Assembly (NCBI GenBank): GCA_905250125.1
Contig: CAJNOL010000487.1
Coordinates: forward strand, 1-64,000
DNA: 64,000 nucleotides
Direction of reading: 5' to 3'
Origin: Rotaria sordida
Lineage: Eukaryota > Rotifera > Eurotatoria > Philodinida > Philodinidae
Positions 10,501 to 20,965 of the stretch are shown here, in pieces (position 1 is the stretch's first letter; each line of letters opens with the position of its first letter). Under the pieces are notes generated by a model. That model saw nothing but the letters and a program-made list of their open reading frames with translations. It made no database searches and was not told the origin of the DNA. Position numbers and translations under genes: made by a program.

Positions 10501-12969
10501 TATTGCATAGCCTTAGATTTCAGTAAAATGGCTGTAACTTTGAAATGAATGTCGAAGGGTACTTACCATTTTTGAGCTTTCCATACTTCATTGAAGTCCA
10601 CCAAATGTATAAAGCGCACACTCAGAAATGATTTATCACTTGAAACGGTTTCTTCGTGACCTCGAACTAGAACATCTTTGCTCCCATTATCGAATTCATC
10701 CCCAAAGATTTTGACTTTACACTCTGAACAAGGTTGCAGATATTCAGTTCATTTCAAACCTTGTCGTGCACTACCCATTCAGTTTTTTCCCATAATAAAT
10801 TTGAAGTTCATAATGAGAATTAAGCAGTTAATCTTTGTAATGGCTGTAATGAAAGCAATAGACAAAATAAGTCACAATGAGTGTGCTGTGAGTCTATGTT
10901 TGATGAAAATCATTCTGAAATATATCCTGACTTTACTGCTAACCTGACGATGCATCACACGTCATCCCTTCCGCCTGCTCTTCACTATAGCGATAATCCT
11001 TGTTTTATGCCTTCTATCTTCATTCCCACTCTGAAACCTGTGTTCTGGAAAATGTTTTCGTCCTCGGTTTTGCTCTGCCGATGTTGACTTTGTAATACCT
11101 TGCATTCTAATGAGTCTGGTTTTGATATCCTAATATGGATGATCGAAAATCCTGGAAAGAAAACATTAGTTCTTATTCGGATGAAAATTTATTTGCTGCC
11201 TCTCCGCCAGAGTTATAGGAAAGTCTTTTTATGAATTACTATTTATAATTGTGAAAAATTCTTTTCCTAACTTTTCGATTTTTCTTCAAGAAAGTGAGCG
11301 TTCAATTTATCCTCTTTACATTTGAAGTGATACCATTGAGATGAAACTTCATCTACATTGAAGGTCCAATTAAACAACTCAAATAAAAATGATCCCTTAT
11401 CATCTTCCTTTATCAGGCGTAATATATCTCATACAGCTGAAAAATTTTCTACAAACACTAGACACTGTGTAGGCTGCGAACGTTCTTTAGTTCCTTTGTA
11501 TCTCCTTGTATTAGAATAATAATACCAAGATCCTGACAGCATGCCAACAAGTGCATCATTTTTTGCCTAGAGATTTTCATATTTTACAAGAATGAGAAGG
11601 AATCACCATAGGCTATTTTTAGTATTAGCTGAACACAATATCAACTTGATCGAACCCACTATACTTTATAAAATAGCATTATTCTCCATTTTTACATCAA
11701 AAATTCACGTTTGAGGTATAGCAGAATACCGTAAAAATTTTCCATCTCCCCACATTTGTTGATGTGTATTGCTGTATATCAAGCCTTGAAGTAAGTACAA
11801 TATATAGAAGATGCTTCAAAGCGTATGTAGAACAGAAACACACCAAAATGGAAAATCTGAAAATTTTGAGTCAGGCAAGAGGAAGTCCGCTTAAGAACAT
11901 TTCTGTCGGAAATAAGAATATTGGAGAAAATGAATCAAAATATATTCAGCTAATGCATCGTGAAATAACAAAGCGAGTAAGATCACCTTTTCTTGCTTGT
12001 AATTTTATTACTTCTCGTTCAATACAGACACTGAAAAACCTTAAAGTCTCAAGTAATAAAATAGGTGGAAAAGGTGCTCAATATCTCATTGAAGTATCAC
12101 AACAGAATCAGGTACAAGAGACTCATCCCTATAATCACTCTGACAACAATACTTCTATTTTACACAGGCACTCAAAGAACTTAACCTCCAAGGAAATGAA
12201 ATAGGCGATGCCGGCATACGACTTGTCTCTAATGCATTACGAAATAACACAGTCAGTAAACTGTATTTTCTTGTTTCTTATATGGTTGTATTTTATAATA
12301 CTTTCAGACGCTGACTAGCCTCAGTCTTTACTCAAATCAAATTGGAGACCAAGGGATACAACATCTTGCCAATGTTTTACGAGACAATGCCGTAAGACAA
12401 AATAGCTAGTTTTTTCAATCTGATATTGATATTTCTGTTTTGTTACAGACACTTCTCACACTATCTCTGGGGGAAAATCATATTAGAGATAAGGGAGCAC
12501 AATATATGGCGGATGTATTACAGCACAACAAAGTTAAAGCATTCATTTTTCCTTCTTTTTCTAATTGTTACTGTTTTTTCATATAGACATTGGAAAAAAT
12601 TGAAGTATCTCGCAATCATATTGGAGATGAAGGAGTAAAACATTTGGCTGATGCATTGAGGAATAATCAGGTTGACAAAAATGTTTTTGCACTTATTTTT
12701 GTAAAGTATTTGTTAATAACTAAAGACACTGGCACAATTGAATCTCGACTATAATGAAATCGGAGGAAATGGAGCGAAATATTTAGCTGAAGCATTGCGA
12801 AACAACAAGGTGAGTAAGATTGTCTTTTCTTGTTTCTAATGTTGTTGGTTCTTGTTAAATACAGACATTGACATATCTCAATCTCAGAGATAATAAAATC
12901 GGAGACACAGGAGCACAACATCTGAATGCACTTAAGTTGAACAATAAACATTTAGCTGTATATTTTTAA
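2743..12969 (+). CDS. ADP-ribosyltransferase / leucine-rich-repeat fusion protein, one LRR per exon
   Basis: Proposed model: ART exons 2743-3505 and 4265-4530; LRR exons 8662-8745, 8801-8884, 8939-9022, 9079-9162, a degenerate exon ending at 11976, then 12028-12111, 12168-12251, 12308-12391, 12449-12532, 12587-12670, 12726-12809 and a terminal exon 12865-12969 with TAA. The first two exons join in phase (A|TG). Exon 2 stops exactly at a codon boundary with the text ALRNNQ, the same ending as the LRR exons, and every intact LRR exon starts ACx/GCA at phase 0 and is 84 bp long. That shared phase and repeat boundary is the evidence for a single gene. The product would be about 650-690 residues with no signal peptide visible. 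In known families the ART part transfers ADP-ribose to arginine and the RNI-like LRRs bind partners. The 4.1-kb and 2.7-kb gaps hold transposons, so the 3' half could be a separate gene or no longer spliced in. Confidence 0.55.
6215..7160. mobile_element. Foldback element with arms of about 420 bp
   Basis: The left arm (about 6215-6635) and right arm (about 6738-7160) are inverted copies, differing at scattered bases and small indels, around a spacer of about 100 bp. Matching landmarks are ATAATGGGACAAATGT (left, 6236) against ACATTTGTCCCATTAT (right, 7119), and AGAGAAGAAAGAGAAACAC (left, near 6579) against its complement at about 6776. No transposase is encoded: the short ORFs here are arm sequence. 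No clean target duplication was seen. Confidence 0.75.
7291..8021. mobile_element. Tc1/mariner-type miniature element with 27-bp TIRs and TA target duplication
   Basis: The left end reads CAGTGGTTTGCAAAAAGA and continues ATTGGAACA. The right end is its inverted complement with one mismatch in 27. Both ends are flanked by TA, as expected for Tc1/mariner insertion. The element is 731 bp, too short for a transposase. A broken plus-strand frame around 7500-7640 ([13 protein letters not shown] and following) faintly resembles a Tc1-like N-terminal helix-turn-helix, suggesting internal deletion of a longer element. It sits inside the ART-LRR intron. Confidence 0.75.
8662..9162 (+). repeat. LRR exon cluster 1: four 84-bp leucine-rich-repeat exons
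   Basis: The exons are 8662-8745, 8801-8884, 8939-9022 and 9079-9162, separated by introns of 54-56 bp. Each encodes 28 residues of the NLRC3/RNI-like pattern TLxxLxLxxNxIGxxGAxxLAxALRxNx. Examples are [20 protein letters not shown] and [20 protein letters not shown]. Donors are GTAAGA, GTTAAA, GTGAAG and GTGAGT; acceptors end in TAG or AAG. The GTTAAA donor and AAG acceptor are weak, but both recur in cluster 2. No stop or frameshift is present in any of the four. Confidence 0.8.
9163..11763 (+). other. Gap between LRR clusters, containing a foldback element
   Basis: Apart from the foldback at about 10015-10690, I see only AT-rich sequence and short ORFs. A fragment near 9540-9586 reading [14 protein letters not shown] and then a stop resembles the middle of an LRR unit and may be a dead repeat exon. 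The frames at 10678-10947 and 10881-11087 have no recognisable domain. Confidence 0.45.
10015..10690. mobile_element. Foldback element with arms of about 320 bp and almost no spacer
   Basis: The left arm (about 10015-10330) and right arm (about 10365-10690) are inverted copies with many substitutions. Landmarks are CAAATCGAATGATG (left, 10209) against CATCATTCGATTTG (right, 10478), and TCGAGATATTGAAT (left, 10308) against ATTCAATATCTAGCG (right, 10378). There is no coding potential. The divergence makes it look older than the foldback at 6215-7160. Confidence 0.7.
11886..12969 (+). repeat. LRR exon cluster 2: six intact repeats, one degenerate and one terminal exon
   Basis: The degenerate first unit (about 11886-11976, text [20 protein letters not shown]) lacks Leu at conserved positions. 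Intact 84-bp exons follow at 12028, 12168, 12308, 12449, 12587 and 12726, and the terminal exon 12865-12969 encodes [20 protein letters not shown] and then a truncated tail ending in TAA. Introns are 54-57 bp. Exons 12308 to 12809 match cluster 1 unit by unit, including intron text (for example GTAAGACAAAATAGCT and GTTAAAGCATTCATTT), so the two clusters arose by segmental duplication. The degenerate unit's donor reads GCGAGTAAG where its relatives have GTGAGTAAG. Confidence 0.8.
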
Positions 12970-15095
12970 TAGACTTGTTAAAACATTATTGAAATAATAT
13001 GGTGACGAAGGGAAAATAATGATTATCTTCTAGTGAACAGAAAAGTGTTCGGTGTTTATCAGATGAGCATATTCTGAAAACCAGATGGTAGATTTCATGA
13101 TATGATCCACTCTGCCTCTTTGCATTTATGCATGTTGCGCTTCTTCCAATAAGTGAAGTGAGAGCAGAAAGATACTGATGATGAGCATTTCTAAAATTCT
13201 CTAGAGCTATGGAAGATTAATGCTTCGGAAATATTTTCTTTTCATGTATATTATACAAGTACTCTTCTCAGTCACTTCAGTCAAAGTAAGATTCGAAATA
13301 ATGATTCACAATAATTGTCAAGAATGAAAAACAAATCAGCAGAACTTTAAAAATAGTTATGATTTTGTGTGACAATACAATCAAGACTCTTTTGTTGACT
13401 AAGAGCAAGGATAAATAAATATACGCTTAAAGAACTCATATTTGTAGTCTGTTTCAATCAATGGGCCTGATTTTTCTCAGTGATAGAGGACTTCTCGGAA
13501 TTTTCATTCATAAGAAAACTATCAAGTAGATACTCTATAAAACTAGCATTATTCAGCTCATTAAAGAAATACATTATTGGTCAAAAGTATCGCATTCTGC
13601 AATCTCAGTCACTCTTAAGGCTAGACATGTGAAGTTTTTAGCGTAATTACTACCTTCGAAATGTAGGTCAATGAAAACGATTCAGTCTTACTCACTTGAG
13701 CTGACAAGAAGTGATGATTTGTGGCAGTCTTTTTCATTATGAGTCCTATAACTCAAGAAAGGAAGAACCCTAAGGACTTGGCGAATCTATCATCATATAG
13801 TCCTTTAATGTTTCTATTTGCAGTATAAATTTCATGGAGTTTTATCTAAGCTTTCAAAAACTGCGGATTTTTCACATAATGATAGGTTAATCAGAATGTA
13901 AGCTCCTTCCATTCGTGGCTTATAGAACTCATATTGAGAAAAGCTATCAATAATCATAAGTCCTCTTCAACTTGAGCGATTGAGACCAATACTGGTCTCG
14001 TTAGCTCACATTTCTAAGGTAGTACATATGCTAGGAATTTCAGATCTGTAGCCTTAAGAACGGTTGAGACGACAGGAGAATACTTTCTATCAGTAGTATT
14101 TTTTTTATTGAGGTCAATAATGCTAATTCAAAACGGTGTCTATTGACGGTTTTCTTGTGAATAAAAACTTTGAAGGGTCCTTTGCCACAAAGGAAAAAAC
14201 CCAGCTTGATTGACTAAAGAGAGTGAGTAATGTTGAGTGTTTTTATTGTCTAGTGTCCTAGGAGCTACTCTGCAACTTATTTATTAAGAGAAACGTCCCG
14301 CATGTATGAGAAACCGTTGGAACGTATAAAAAATGTCAAAGCTATTGAAGAAATGATCGGCTGAAGGATATCTGTCACTGTTTATGTAATCTGACATAAT
14401 TGTTTTCTTTTTGGCATCCAGTGAAGGTCAATTTCGTCTTTCACCTCTGAAACTGAATCTTCTAAAAAAAGATGAGCTCAATCGTTGGCAAGGTGTATTC
14501 GAGAAAACGAATTCATATTTATTGATAATTTCGTAATTTTTGTCATTCATATTATACCATAGAATTTATTTTTGATTGGATTTCAAATGAGCAATGAACA
14601 GGCTCGTTTATTTGAAAAGCGAAAATATTTTTTTAAATGTGGAAAGGAATTGATAAGCTTCTAGTTTTCGAACGACAGGGATTAATTACAAAAAAACTAG
14701 TTGACATCAATCGACGTAGTATAAAACTTCTTTGTAAAATTGAGTTAGATTTGACATTCAACACGAAAACTCACTCTCAAGATGCTGGTCGAAACAATTT
14801 CAGATGTTGCTTCATCGTTTTCTCAATGACTTTCTTCTAGCTGTCAATTGAACTCTTTCAATATAACAATATGCTCATTTATTGTGTATAATAGTTTAGA
14901 GCGTAAATAAACATTAAATTAGATCTCTGGTTTTATTCTCAAAATACTATAATTAATTGTCCATTGTCTTGTATGATTATATATTTTAACATATTATTGG
15001 ATATCATCTCATTTACTAGACAAATATCGAGAAGCTATGTTTATTGACTGTCATCTATTTTATTTTTCTGCAGCACATTTAAAAACTAGTTTTTC
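12970..15095. other. Region without a supported gene
   Basis: AT-rich sequence with only short ORFs (for example 14637-14840, plus) that show no domain. The 3' end and UTR of the ART-LRR gene should lie at its left side. I see no clear repeat, RNA gene or regulatory site. Confidence 0.45.
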
Positions 15096-15140
15096 TTAAC
15101 CCTAGTACTACCAGCCGGGGTCATTTTTGACCCCAGCTCA
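15096..15140 (+). mobile_element. piggyBac-like terminus (TTAA + CCCTAG)
   Basis: TTAA at 15096-15099 is followed by CCCTAGTACTACC and then the hairpin GGGGTCATTTTTGACCCC. TTAA target choice with a CCCTAG end and a GGGGTCA/TGACCCC subterminal hairpin is typical of piggyBac-like ends. I found no opposite end and no transposase, so this is a remnant or half-element. Confidence 0.45.
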
Positions 15141-16724
15141 AAAAATCAAAAAATACCCTAGAAATATTTTGTTTTTTCTCGGTTTTTAGAAGCAACTGGC
15201 ATCCATTACGAATACAAATATGGGAGAACAGAGATCAGTTTTTATATACTTAAATTGATTTTTGAGTGCTTCTATTGGCATTGATATATCCATGAGGAGT
15301 CAACACTTCACACCATGATACAAATCTGACAAGAGAATTACCACTTTCCTGTCACTAGGAAAAACGACTGCAAAGGTGTCCATAACACATGCGCATCATT
15401 ATTGATAACTATTTTCTCTCATAATTAAGCGTTTCCTACGCTACTTTGCTGCGAAAACTAGAATCCGAAAGGTAAAACAAAACGTTTCCAAAAATTTCAC
15501 CTAAAAGTCGCATTAGAAGATCTTTCTGGAAAGTTTGTACGCTTGGACATAATGAGAGACTTGGAGTCTACTAATACGGAGAGGAGTTTAGCAATAATTG
15601 ATGATTTTGCCATTGTTTTGTATTTCTTTTTCTCAATGAAAATTGAATTGCAGAATGTCTAAAAAGTATGGAATCCAATAAAAAAAAAAAGGAAAAGGAA
15701 AAGAAGCAATTTTTGAATGTGGATGAACTGAAGACTCGTACAGACACCGACGAAATATTTGTAACAGATACTTTATAAAATATTTAAGAATTACTCTGAT
15801 GATGGTATCGGAGGCAGTGGGGAGGAGGGTGGGCGAAGAGTGTCCAAAAGCCAAGAAAAAGTGGTGACATAATATGTGAACGACCTCTTAGATGTTGTTC
15901 ATCTAATATAATTATTTTTTTATTTTTTCATATAGCAAAAAAATGAAAGATAATCAAATTAATGCAGATAAACACATAAATCAGTACACAGAAAAAGACA
16001 ACAACAACAAAAAAAAATTGCGAGCACGACTTAAAAATGAACAGTGCCCATATACATCATTCAGAAATGCTTCTTTTTTTTCTTTATATTGTTCTTTTTA
16101 ACCATTATCATTGTATTGTTCTTCATTATCATCATTTTAATTTCATTGTTGTTAATTCATTTTGACGAAACACATTTTTTTCAACTTGTATCATATTGCC
16201 TTTAAAATTGTTATTATTATTATTATTATTATTATACATTGTACCTTTTCTGTTGACATGCATTAATGTAACATCGATGTCTAAAAATAATTCAAGTTAT
16301 AATATTATGTGAGAAAATGACTTTGTTTTATACTCACTATTTTCGTTAACTTTATTTGTTGACAATGATAAATTCATATGATATATCGTGAACATCAAAA
16401 ACATGATTAAAAAACCAAATACTTCCCAAAATATGTTTGTATTATTTTGATGTTGTGAGGAGTGTTCCATAAAAGGATGTCCAAAAGAGGGAAGGGATGG
16501 GAGTCCGTCAAAACTGGATAATTCTGGACAGGGAAGGAAGGGATAGGATGGGATGGGGGAGGTCAAATACATCTGGACATCCAGACACTTACTATAAATA
16601 TTTTTTCTTTTTTTTCACACAATTTTCGGCAAAATTTCGAGGCTTAAATTGTTTTGAACAGCATTTTAAAACAGGAAATCAATTGAATCAATTAGTTGAA
16701 TATAAATATGCTGTTGAACTGATT
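15141..16724. other. Region without a gene; ATT microsatellite and purine-rich block
   Basis: A perfect ATT/TTA microsatellite lies at about 16210-16237. A G-rich purine block runs from about 16480 to 16560 and is bracketed by GGATGTCC (near 16477) and GGACATCC (near 16575), which could be short inverted ends of a miniature element. The short ORFs are not convincing. Confidence 0.4.
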
Positions 16725-17153
16725 CTACACTCTAAAAAAAATAGGTATTCTCGAAAACCCTTAGAGGGTTTCCGAGTTTGTTACTATAGGAAATCCTTTA
16801 AGGGTTTCCGAAGAAGGGTTTCCGAGGTCTCGGAAATCCATAGTATCAATTATAGCTAAACCTCAAATACCTCTTCGGAAACCCAAAGAAAAGGTTTCCG
16901 AATATGGTTAAAGCTCTACCAAACTAGACTAAACAGGAATCCATCATTTCTCTGCCACCAGCAACAAGCATTCACAGCCGCCACAGATGTTCGATGAGCT
17001 TCTGCTGTGAACCTATCTGTACCCAGAAATAACTAGAATAGTCATTAAAGGTGGACAGCACATAGTATCGAGAGAAAAACTTTAGTTATCCAGACGCATT
17101 TCGTCGCACCATTACCAAACCATCACGAAGCCGAACATTACGACCTTCTTCAC

Positions 17154-18558
17154 CTAAAAATGAAGAAACAAATCAATTTTTCGTCGAAAAATCATCTAAA
17201 CTCACCGGTTTTCTTCACATCCAAACCCATCCAAACTAATAAACACCCATTCACACGTAAAACACAATTCAACCAAAGTAGTTAATGAGCGAATTTCATA
17301 GCTCATCAAACGTTTCCCTACGATAATCATCTAAAAATAAAATGAAAATTATATTTTAATTTACTAAATTGATTCAAATTCACCCGGCCTTTTGAGAGAC
17401 AACAAGTCTAAGAATGAAAATAAAATTTCATTTTCGTACAATAATTTGAACAGACGCTCCAGATATACTACGATATAAAATGAATCTACAAATAAAAACT
17501 CAACTGTTTTTTAATTTAAAGAATCTTTTCCAACTCACCAGATCTATCGATATCACACGAGTCTAAAAATAAAAATGAAGCTTTAATTTAGAAAATTGAT
17601 TCAAACTTACCCGATCGATCGATATTAAATGAATCTAAAAATAAAAATAAAATTTCATGTTCATTTAGTAATTGGAGTAAACTCACCAGATATTATTGAG
17701 ATATAAAACGAATCTAGACGTAAGAGCGAAGCTTCAATTTCATTTAGTAATTGAAATAAACTTACATGATGTATTGAAATATAAAACGAAGCTAAAAATA
17801 AAATAAAATAAAATATTTATTTTAATTTAATAAATTGATTGAAACTTACCGGATCTACCGATATCGCATGAATCCAAAAACTGAAAATAAAATTGTATTT
17901 TTATTTAATACATTGATTCAAACTCACTGAATCTATTGACAGACAACGAATCTAAAGGAAAAATGAACTTTCATTCTTATTTAGTAATTGCAATGAACTC
18001 ACCCGACATATTGAGTCATAAAACGAATCTAAAAATAAAAACAAAATTTCATTTTAATTTGATAAATTGATTCAAACTCACTAGATCTATCGATACCCCA
18101 CGAATCTAAAAATAACAATATAATTTCATTTTCATTTAGTAATTGGAATAAACTCACCCGATATATTGATAAAAACGGATCGAATCTCTAAAGAAAAATT
18201 AAAGATTGTATTTTTATTTAATAAATTGAATTAATTCACACTTTTTTTTCGATATTCGAAACAAATCGATAAATTAAAATGAAAGTGTATTTTTATTTAA
18301 TATTTGGAATAAACTCACGGGATATATGGCTATATAAAACGAATCCCAAAAGTAAAAGTGAAAACATATTTTAATTCAATTAGTTGATTAGAACTCACCG
18401 AATTCCAGAGTGATGTTATGATAGAAAAACAAAAAAATTGGGATAGTGTTGTATTCATGAAATTACATAAACGCTCTGAATAGATAGAGGAAATGTGGTA
18501 TTGAAAAGTATAAATTATAAGTTAGAAATATTTTATGAAATAATTTAAAATAACTCAC
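17154..18558 (-). repeat. Tandem array of about 13 microexon-like units (24-31 bp) separated by 48-58-bp introns
   Basis: Read on the minus strand, units of about 76-80 bp each contain a short block beginning ATTCG/ATTCA, a GTGAGT or GTAAGT donor, and a TTTTTAG-type acceptor before the next block. Blocks in plus coordinates: 17384-17407, 17456-17485, 17539-17562, 17611-17634, 17687-17713, 17766-17791, 17850-17873, 17928-17951, 18003-18028, 18082-18105, 18158-18187, 18240-18266 and 18319-18344. A 125-bp block (17206-17330) and a terminal one (below 17153) follow. Thirteen of 16 donors are GTRAGT and about 12 of 15 acceptors are intact. Two block types alternate irregularly, one about 26 bp and one 24 bp. 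Joining the five blocks from 17713 down to 17384 with the 125-bp block leaves one frame open to TGA at 17298-17296, with the recurring peptide D-S-x-x-I-D-R-S. Farther upstream the frame breaks, so coding over the whole array is doubtful. Confidence 0.6.
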
Positions 18559-20409
18559 CTATCTGTTAAGATAAGTAGATATGTAAGCAACGAAAACATT
18601 TCATGTAAAATCGAATGAATTATAGAATTCGTAGAGATGAATTCATGACTAAAATCATAAGAATAGTAAGCTTTTGAACGAGGTATGAAATGAAGGTACT
18701 ATATTTCCTGAAGTGAAGCAGATTTTCTAGTTCATAATTAATATGATCTTAGATTATTGAAATCGAAGAGAATGGGACGGATACTTAGATAGATTTGATT
18801 GATAAAGCGGAGGAATTAATGTAGAAGCTTTTGATCAATATAATATGTTTCATCAATATTTTGCTCAAGTGAAAATGATTATGTAGAAGAAAATCTTTGG
18901 TTTTGAGTATGTTTGTAGGGAAAAGTATCGTTAGTGAAGTGTTTTCTACTCATTATAGAGACGTTATTCGATAGATATGCAATCAGAAATTAGAGAATCA
19001 GCTGGCATAGTTATTCTGATGTTTTGTTCGATAGTTGAGCACTCTGATATCATTCAAACCGAAAAAGGCTTATGAAATAAGCAGTCATTCGTTGAATATG
19101 TACTGCGTCATATGCTCATTGCACTCCACGTGAGTAGACTACTAAAACTCATCTCTAAAAAAGTCTTCTAACTATTCTTTCTTCTAGTATTAAGGCATCT
19201 TTATATTCATATATAATAATAGCATCGAATTCCTTAACAAAATAGACGTCCTAAAGATTTTTGTTAAATAAAATTTAGAACAAATATCAAAAGCACGCTT
19301 AAATAGTCACCTTGTGGCTAAGTTTCTCTTATTCTGACAGTAAAAAGAAAAGTTGTTCTTCAGCTAAGTTTCTATTGAATGCGCTGTAAATATAAGTGAT
19401 TCCGACTCCCTTTTAAAACGTAAAATTATATTAGAGATTTTAAAAAAATTCTCTAACGGAGGAATTATAAACGAGATTGTAGCATGATTAACGATCTTTT
19501 CGATATTGAGAAAGCAGTGTTCTTCCAATATAACATTTTATTAATATTAGAAAATACCGAATAACCATTGTTTTCCTTATTTTACTTCGTCTGTTGGTTA
19601 GCCCTCGACCAACCTCAAAATTAGTACGACATAACTCACTAAAGTTAAAGGGAATCATAATTAAATATAAGAGAAATTGCATTAATTTGTACTTTACAGA
19701 TTGAATCCTTTTTTATTTGATTATAGAATAAAGATAGAAAGTGACTGAAGACAAGACAACAGTATCAGGATCCATGATTTATGTTCTTGTGAAAGTTATA
19801 TGAAAACATATTGTTCATATGTCTTATAAATGACATTAATTTGTTAACATGTGGACTTAAGTTGCAATTTTTCATTTGATTTGAAAGCCTATAATCTTTA
19901 GAAATAAACCAACTTTCATTCTCACTTAAGGCTAGAAACTTCTGCAATTCATTCCTCCTGTAATTTTTGACATCCACAATAGCTACAATTTAATCCTTAC
20001 TTTAGCGAAACTCTAGCAAAAAAGGAAGAAAAAAAGACTTATGGTAATTGTCCAATTTATTTATTTTATTCCCGATCTGTTAATATTGTATTCTCTTTTA
20101 TATTCTGAAGAACAAGATCAACACTAAAATGCACAAATAACATTTCATTATTTCTGAAGCATGATCTGGCTTCACATTTCGTGGAACTGTTCACACAAGA
20201 ACAATTTTGATTAATTCAATATGAAATTACTAATTAGATCGGTGTTTTTCTGTTTTATAAAAATCTTCAAAGCTGAGCATGAGAAAGAATATGGAAAAAT
20301 AAGGTTCAAATTCACATCTATCCTTTTGCGAAGTTTTTGGAATGTCAAACACAAAATTGATGAAGATGTCAGAAAAGTTGAAATCCTTACGAACTCTTTT
20401 AAGTATTAA
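18559..20409. other. AT-rich interior of the TIR-bounded element
   Basis: Short ORFs only (for example 19765-19977, minus, and 20221-20409, plus), none with a recognisable domain. The two long overlapping frames at 20431-20825 on opposite strands are translations of the terminal palindromic repeats, not genes. Confidence 0.4.
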
Positions 20410-20965
20410 AACAAAATTCGGAAACCCATTTTGATTTCCTATGATTCCATTTTTAGATTGGGTATTTTCGCAAACCCATCTCGATATTCTATGATACCCT
20501 TTTTTAGATTGAATATTTTGGTAAACCTATCTCGGTATTCTATGATACGCTTTTTCACATTGAGTATTCTCGGAAACCATTTAGGAAATGAAAAGGTATT
20601 TTCGCATACCCTTTCGGGTACCAATCCAGCTCTACTATCAATATGGGCTTTCGACAATACCTTTCCGATTTTTGAGAAATCTATTGGGTTTCCGAAAGCA
20701 AGAAAAAGGTATTCTAGAATACTTTTAGAGTGTTCAATTGAGTATTGTCGGAAACTCTTTGGTTTCCGAACGCTCGGAAACCCAAAGGGTATTTCCAGAA
20801 ACGCTTTCAATCTTCGGTAACCCACTCGGAAACCATTTTCCGTTCCCGAGTGGGTTTCCGAATCCCTTTGGGTTTCCTAAGATACGGAAATTTTTTAGAG
20901 TGTAGGAGTGAGCGAAAATTCTGACAACGTTAAGTAAAAATATAAAAAGAAAGATATTTCTTGTT

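Larger units (their letters stand above)
16725..20905. mobile_element. TIR-bounded element of about 4.2 kb with GGAAACCC subterminal arrays
   Basis: CTACACTCTAAAAAA at 16725-16739 is repeated as its exact complement at 20891-20905. Inside both ends are arrays of GGGTTTCCGA/TCGGAAACCC motifs (16755-16905 and 20410-20885), including a strong hairpin near 20820-20865 built on CCCACTCGG/CCGAGTGGG. A 51-bp tandem unit, TCTATGATAC followed by TTTTTAGATTG-like sequence, is repeated about three times at 20440-20580. The body carries the microexon-like array (17154-18558) and AT-rich filler. No transposase or integrase was seen, and no obvious target duplication. It looks like a non-autonomous DNA element, or a composite of two related palindromic repeats. 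Confidence 0.5.

Noticed and set aside
16497..16859. 120-codon plus ORF
   Set aside because: It runs from the G-rich block through the left TIR into the GGGTTTCC array, so it crosses unrelated repeat borders and has no domain.
17154..18558. CRISPR array interpretation of the regular 78-bp units
   Set aside because: Both parts of each unit are related between units, so there are no unique spacers, the repeats are diverged and the context is eukaryotic.
20431..20825. Two overlapping ORFs of 129 and 128 codons on opposite strands
   Set aside because: Both are translations of the GGAAACCC palindromic and 51-bp repeats at the end of the 4.2-kb element. They repeat the same short peptide text and have no domain.
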